Shown here: in pieces, positions 62,196-64,000 of the stretch | How positions within the stretch are numbered: position 1 is the stretch's first letter | Layout: each line of letters begins with the position of its first letter | From: Granulimonas faecalis | GTDB taxonomy: Bacteria > Actinomycetota > Coriobacteriia > Coriobacteriales > Atopobiaceae | NCBI RefSeq assembly: GCF_022834715.1 | Contig: NZ_BQKC01000001.1 | Span: 62,001-126,000 of the forward strand | Direction: 5' to 3' | Length of the DNA stretch: 64,000 bases | Translations under genes and position numbers: made by a program | Notes under the pieces: generated by a model | The model's database searches: none | Told to the model about the DNA's origin: nothing | The model's input: the letters and a program-made list of their open reading frames with translations, nothing else

Positions 62196-62720
62196 CTACC
62201 CCTCCTCGAGCAGCTCGAGGCGGAACCTGCCGTTCTCGTAGACGCCAAAGGAGTGGCTGCCATCCTTGGGGATCGACACGCTGCCCGGGTTGAAGACCGT
62301 GACGCCGCCCTCGACCTCCTCGAGCACCTTCACGTGGGTGTGGCCGTAGAGGAAGGCGCTGCCCGGTTGCAGCGGCGGCAGGTTGCCGGGGTTCCACAGG
62401 TGGCCGTGGGTGAGCCAGAGGGTGCGGCCGCCCGGGTCGACGATCTCGGCGTAGTCGGCCATGCAGGGGAAGTCGAGGACCATCTGGTCCACCTCGGCCT
62501 CGCAGTTGCCGCGCACGGCCACGATGGCAGGCGCGAGGGGGTTGAGCATGGCGATGACGCCCTTGGGGTCGTAGTCGCGGGGCAGCGCGTTGCGCGGTCC
62601 GTGGTAGAGGACGTCGCCGAGGATCAGGATCTTGTCGGGCCGCTCGGCCTCGACGCGCTCCATCAGGCGGCCGCACCAGTAGGCGGAGCCGTGGATGTCG
62701 CTGGCGATGAGGTACTTCAT
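62196..62720 (-). CDS. yfcE: YfcE-type phosphodiesterase
   Basis: A 174-residue metallophosphoesterase. Motifs are ASDIHGS, LILGDVLYHGPRN, VAVRGNCEAEVD, LTHGH and YGHTHV, as in E. coli YfcE. Likely a manganese-dependent phosphodiesterase; the natural substrate is unknown. ATG 62720 has AGGAGCGTCC upstream. More typical of the family than the longer protein at 19379. Confidence 0.92.
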   Translation of the reverse strand: MKYLIASDIHGSAYWCGRLMERVEAERPDKILILGDVLYHGPRNALPRDYDPKGVIAMLNPLAPAIVAVRGNCEAEVDQMVLDFPCMADYAEIVDPGGRTLWLTHGHLWNPGNLPPLQPGSAFLYGHTHVKVLEEVEGGVTVFNPGSVSIPKDGSHSFGVYENGRFRLELLEEG

Positions 62721-62771
62721 GGACGCTCCTAGGTCGCGGTGGCTGACCCCATTGTCGCACCCGGCCGCCAC

Positions 62772-62808
62772 AAAAAAGGTACCGAGAAGCCCATCGCTTC
62801 TCGGTACC
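62772..62808 (-). terminator. Terminator of the small membrane-protein gene
   Basis: Perfect 13-bp stem (62778-62790 with 62796-62808), five-base loop, six Ts on the minus strand. Confidence 0.95.
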
Positions 62809-62841
62809 CCATCGGTTGCGGGAGGGGTCGCGCGACCGGCG

Positions 62842-63327
62842 CTACTTGTCGGATCCGGCCTCGGACCGGGCGTCCGCCTCGTCTGCGAGCTCCTCCATGG
62901 CCTTGTTGGGGGAGTCCACGGACTGGGCGTCGAGCTCCTGGTCGAGCGCTTCTTGGAACTGCGGGGCGGCCGTCTTCTCCTGCCGATGCATGTGCCAGAA
63001 GGCAAAGAACGACAGCACGCAGGGCACGACGAGGAAGAACCAGTAGGCCGGGAAGCAGCAGATGGCCACGATGTAGACGATGCCGGCGGCCAGGTTCCAC
63101 CAGCTCTTGCCCAGGAACAGGGCCAGGGCGGTGAGAACGAAGGCCACCACGGTGGCGATTAGGTGCGGCATGAGGATGTAGACGGCCAGGACGGCCACGT
63201 CGTTGCCGCCCGCGATCTGGCCGCCCCAGAAGATGGCGCAGTACAGCACGTAGGCGGCGGCGAAGATGAAGGCGATGATAGTGAGCAGCCGCTCGTTGAT
63301 GCGGTTGCGGGTGACTTGGGCGTTCAT
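62842..63327 (-). CDS. Small membrane protein of unknown function
   Basis: A 161-residue protein from ATG 63327 (AAAAGGAGTCGCC upstream). Four hydrophobic segments lie at about 15-37, 46-68, 74-92 and 96-113, with an acidic cytoplasmic tail of about 45 residues. No family recognised. It ends at its own strong terminator. Confidence 0.75.
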   Translation of the reverse strand: MNAQVTRNRINERLLTIIAFIFAAAYVLYCAIFWGGQIAGGNDVAVLAVYILMPHLIATVVAFVLTALALFLGKSWWNLAAGIVYIVAICCFPAYWFFLVVPCVLSFFAFWHMHRQEKTAAPQFQEALDQELDAQSVDSPNKAMEELADEADARSEAGSDK

Positions 63328-63545
63328 GGCGACTCCTTTTGCACGGGGCCCGTTAGGTCGTAGCAGACGTGCGTTGTGTACCCCGCCCGGCATTCAGCCA
63401 TCGGCAAGGAACCCCTTTATCCCGTCTGCGCCGGACGCCCGGTCCGCGGATTGTCAGAAAACCGTCTGCCTATTGTACCGCCGTGCCATTACTAAGGGAC
63501 ACATTGCAGGCACCCCGCCTCGACCCCCGTGCGAAAGGAGCCCCC
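63328..63545. promoter_or_regulatory. Divergent intergenic region before the Gfo/Idh gene
   Basis: 218 bases between divergent genes. The segment CCGTCTGC occurs twice (around 63422 and 63460), and TTGTCA (around 63450) is a possible -35 box. I see no gene in it. Confidence 0.3.
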
Positions 63546-64000
63546 ATGGACCGCGCCCTCGGGATCTGCGTCATCGGCTGCGGCCGCGCCGGCATGATCC
63601 ACGCCCACTCGTTCAAGGGTTCCGTCTCGGGCGCCCGCCTGGCCGCCATCTGCGACCCGGCGCCCGACCGCCTGCGCGAGGCCGCGGAGGAGCTCGGCTA
63701 CCCCGCATGCTACGAGCGCTACGAGGACGCCCTGGAGGACCCGGCCGTGGACGCCGTCGTGGTGGTCACGCCCACGGACGCCCACCGCGACGTCGTGCCG
63801 GCCGCCGCCGCGGCCGGCAAGCATGTGCTCTGCGAGAAGCCCATGGCCGCGAGCCCCGCGCAGTGCGACGAGATGATCGCCGCGTGCGAGACCGCCGGGG
63901 TAAAGCTGCAGATCGGCTTCATGCGGCGGTTCGACCCGGGCTTCCGCCGCATGAAGGAGCTGCTGGACGCCGGCGAGGCGGGCGAGCCCACCCTCGTGAA
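63546..64000 (+). CDS. Gfo/Idh/MocA-family oxidoreductase, 3' end missing
   Basis: The first 151 residues of an NAD(P)-dependent sugar or inositol dehydrogenase; the gene runs off the right edge. ATG 63546 follows GAAAGGAGCCCCC. The Rossmann motif is VIGCGRAGMIHAHSF. AAICDPAPDRL, VVVTPTDAHRDVV and the family's catalytic EKP motif in HVLCEKPMA follow, then FMRRFDPGF. The last resembles myo-inositol 2-dehydrogenases (MRRFDP), so inositol or a related polyol is the best guess. Confidence 0.9.
   Translation, partial: MDRALGICVIGCGRAGMIHAHSFKGSVSGARLAAICDPAPDRLREAAEELGYPACYERYEDALEDPAVDAVVVVTPTDAHRDVVPAAAAAGKHVLCEKPMAASPAQCDEMIAACETAGVKLQIGFMRRFDPGFRRMKELLDAGEAGEPTLV

Overview
The window is high-GC DNA with dense genes, strong Shine-Dalgarno sites and many GTG/TTG starts. 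Gene content points to an anaerobic, sugar-fermenting actinobacterium of the class Coriobacteriia (Olsenella/Atopobiaceae/Collinsella type). The evidence is a single-chain pyruvate:ferredoxin oxidoreductase, several sugar-acid and PTS loci, a glycyl-radical enzyme, a magnesium-type Nramp transporter of the kind known from Eggerthella, and exported proteins with aromatic cell-wall-binding repeats. The genus is an inference from gene content only.

Layout. 1-2.7 kb: amino-acid permease (cut by the window edge) and a PTS-controlled regulator. 3-6.7 kb: nifJ. 6.7-15 kb: small acidic protein, YitT protein, deoC, GntR regulator, manA, and two C69 dipeptidases, one cytosolic and one exported. 15.3-20 kb: queT, a glycosyltransferase, a LytS/LytTR two-component system and a YfcE-type phosphoesterase. 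20-28.8 kb: PAP2 phosphatase, trxA, a UDG-like protein, pgi, an orphan CphA-N-like protein, YtxH and PRC-barrel proteins, a polysaccharide deacetylase and a GntR/FCD regulator. 29-34.6 kb: eda-kdgK divergent from kduD, a D-2-hydroxyacid dehydrogenase, an OFA-type MFS carrier and a HIT protein, forming a keto-deoxy-sugar-acid locus. 34.7-37.7 kb: an MFS carrier divergent from an ArsR-like repressor, and two related lipoprotein-like proteins. 37.8-44.7 kb: a DeoR regulator divergent from an ascorbate-type PTS (IIA, IIC, IIB), split transketolase, a second deoC and a transaldolase. 45-48.1 kb: Nramp-related Mg transporter overlapping an operon partner with MgtE-N and CBS domains. 48.4-53.3 kb: DeoR regulator, glycyl-radical enzyme, its activase and fructose-6-phosphate aldolase. 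53.4-64 kb: metA, two small secreted proteins, a DEAD helicase, RlmI, a Tat-signal micropeptide before an OmpR-type two-component system, tadA, tRNA-Ser(UGA), lemA, a second YfcE, a membrane protein, and the start of a Gfo/Idh/MocA dehydrogenase.

How it fits together. Sugars and sugar acids enter by PTS or MFS carriers. They are cut to triose phosphates by Eda, DeoC, transaldolase or FSA, and pyruvate is oxidised by PFOR. Each catabolic block has its own regulator next to it, usually divergent and with visible inverted repeats.

The most unusual material is non-coding. Two homologous nested hairpins of about 100 nt (10712-10812 and 28845-28948) share an asymmetric internal loop and show a compensatory base-pair change. 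There are also three families of intergenic repeats, a multi-branched inverted-repeat cluster, and several structured leaders. The most unusual protein-coding items are the Tat micropeptide beside a sensor kinase, the PTS-transketolase-DeoC-transaldolase operon of unknown substrate, and the radical-enzyme/FSA operon.
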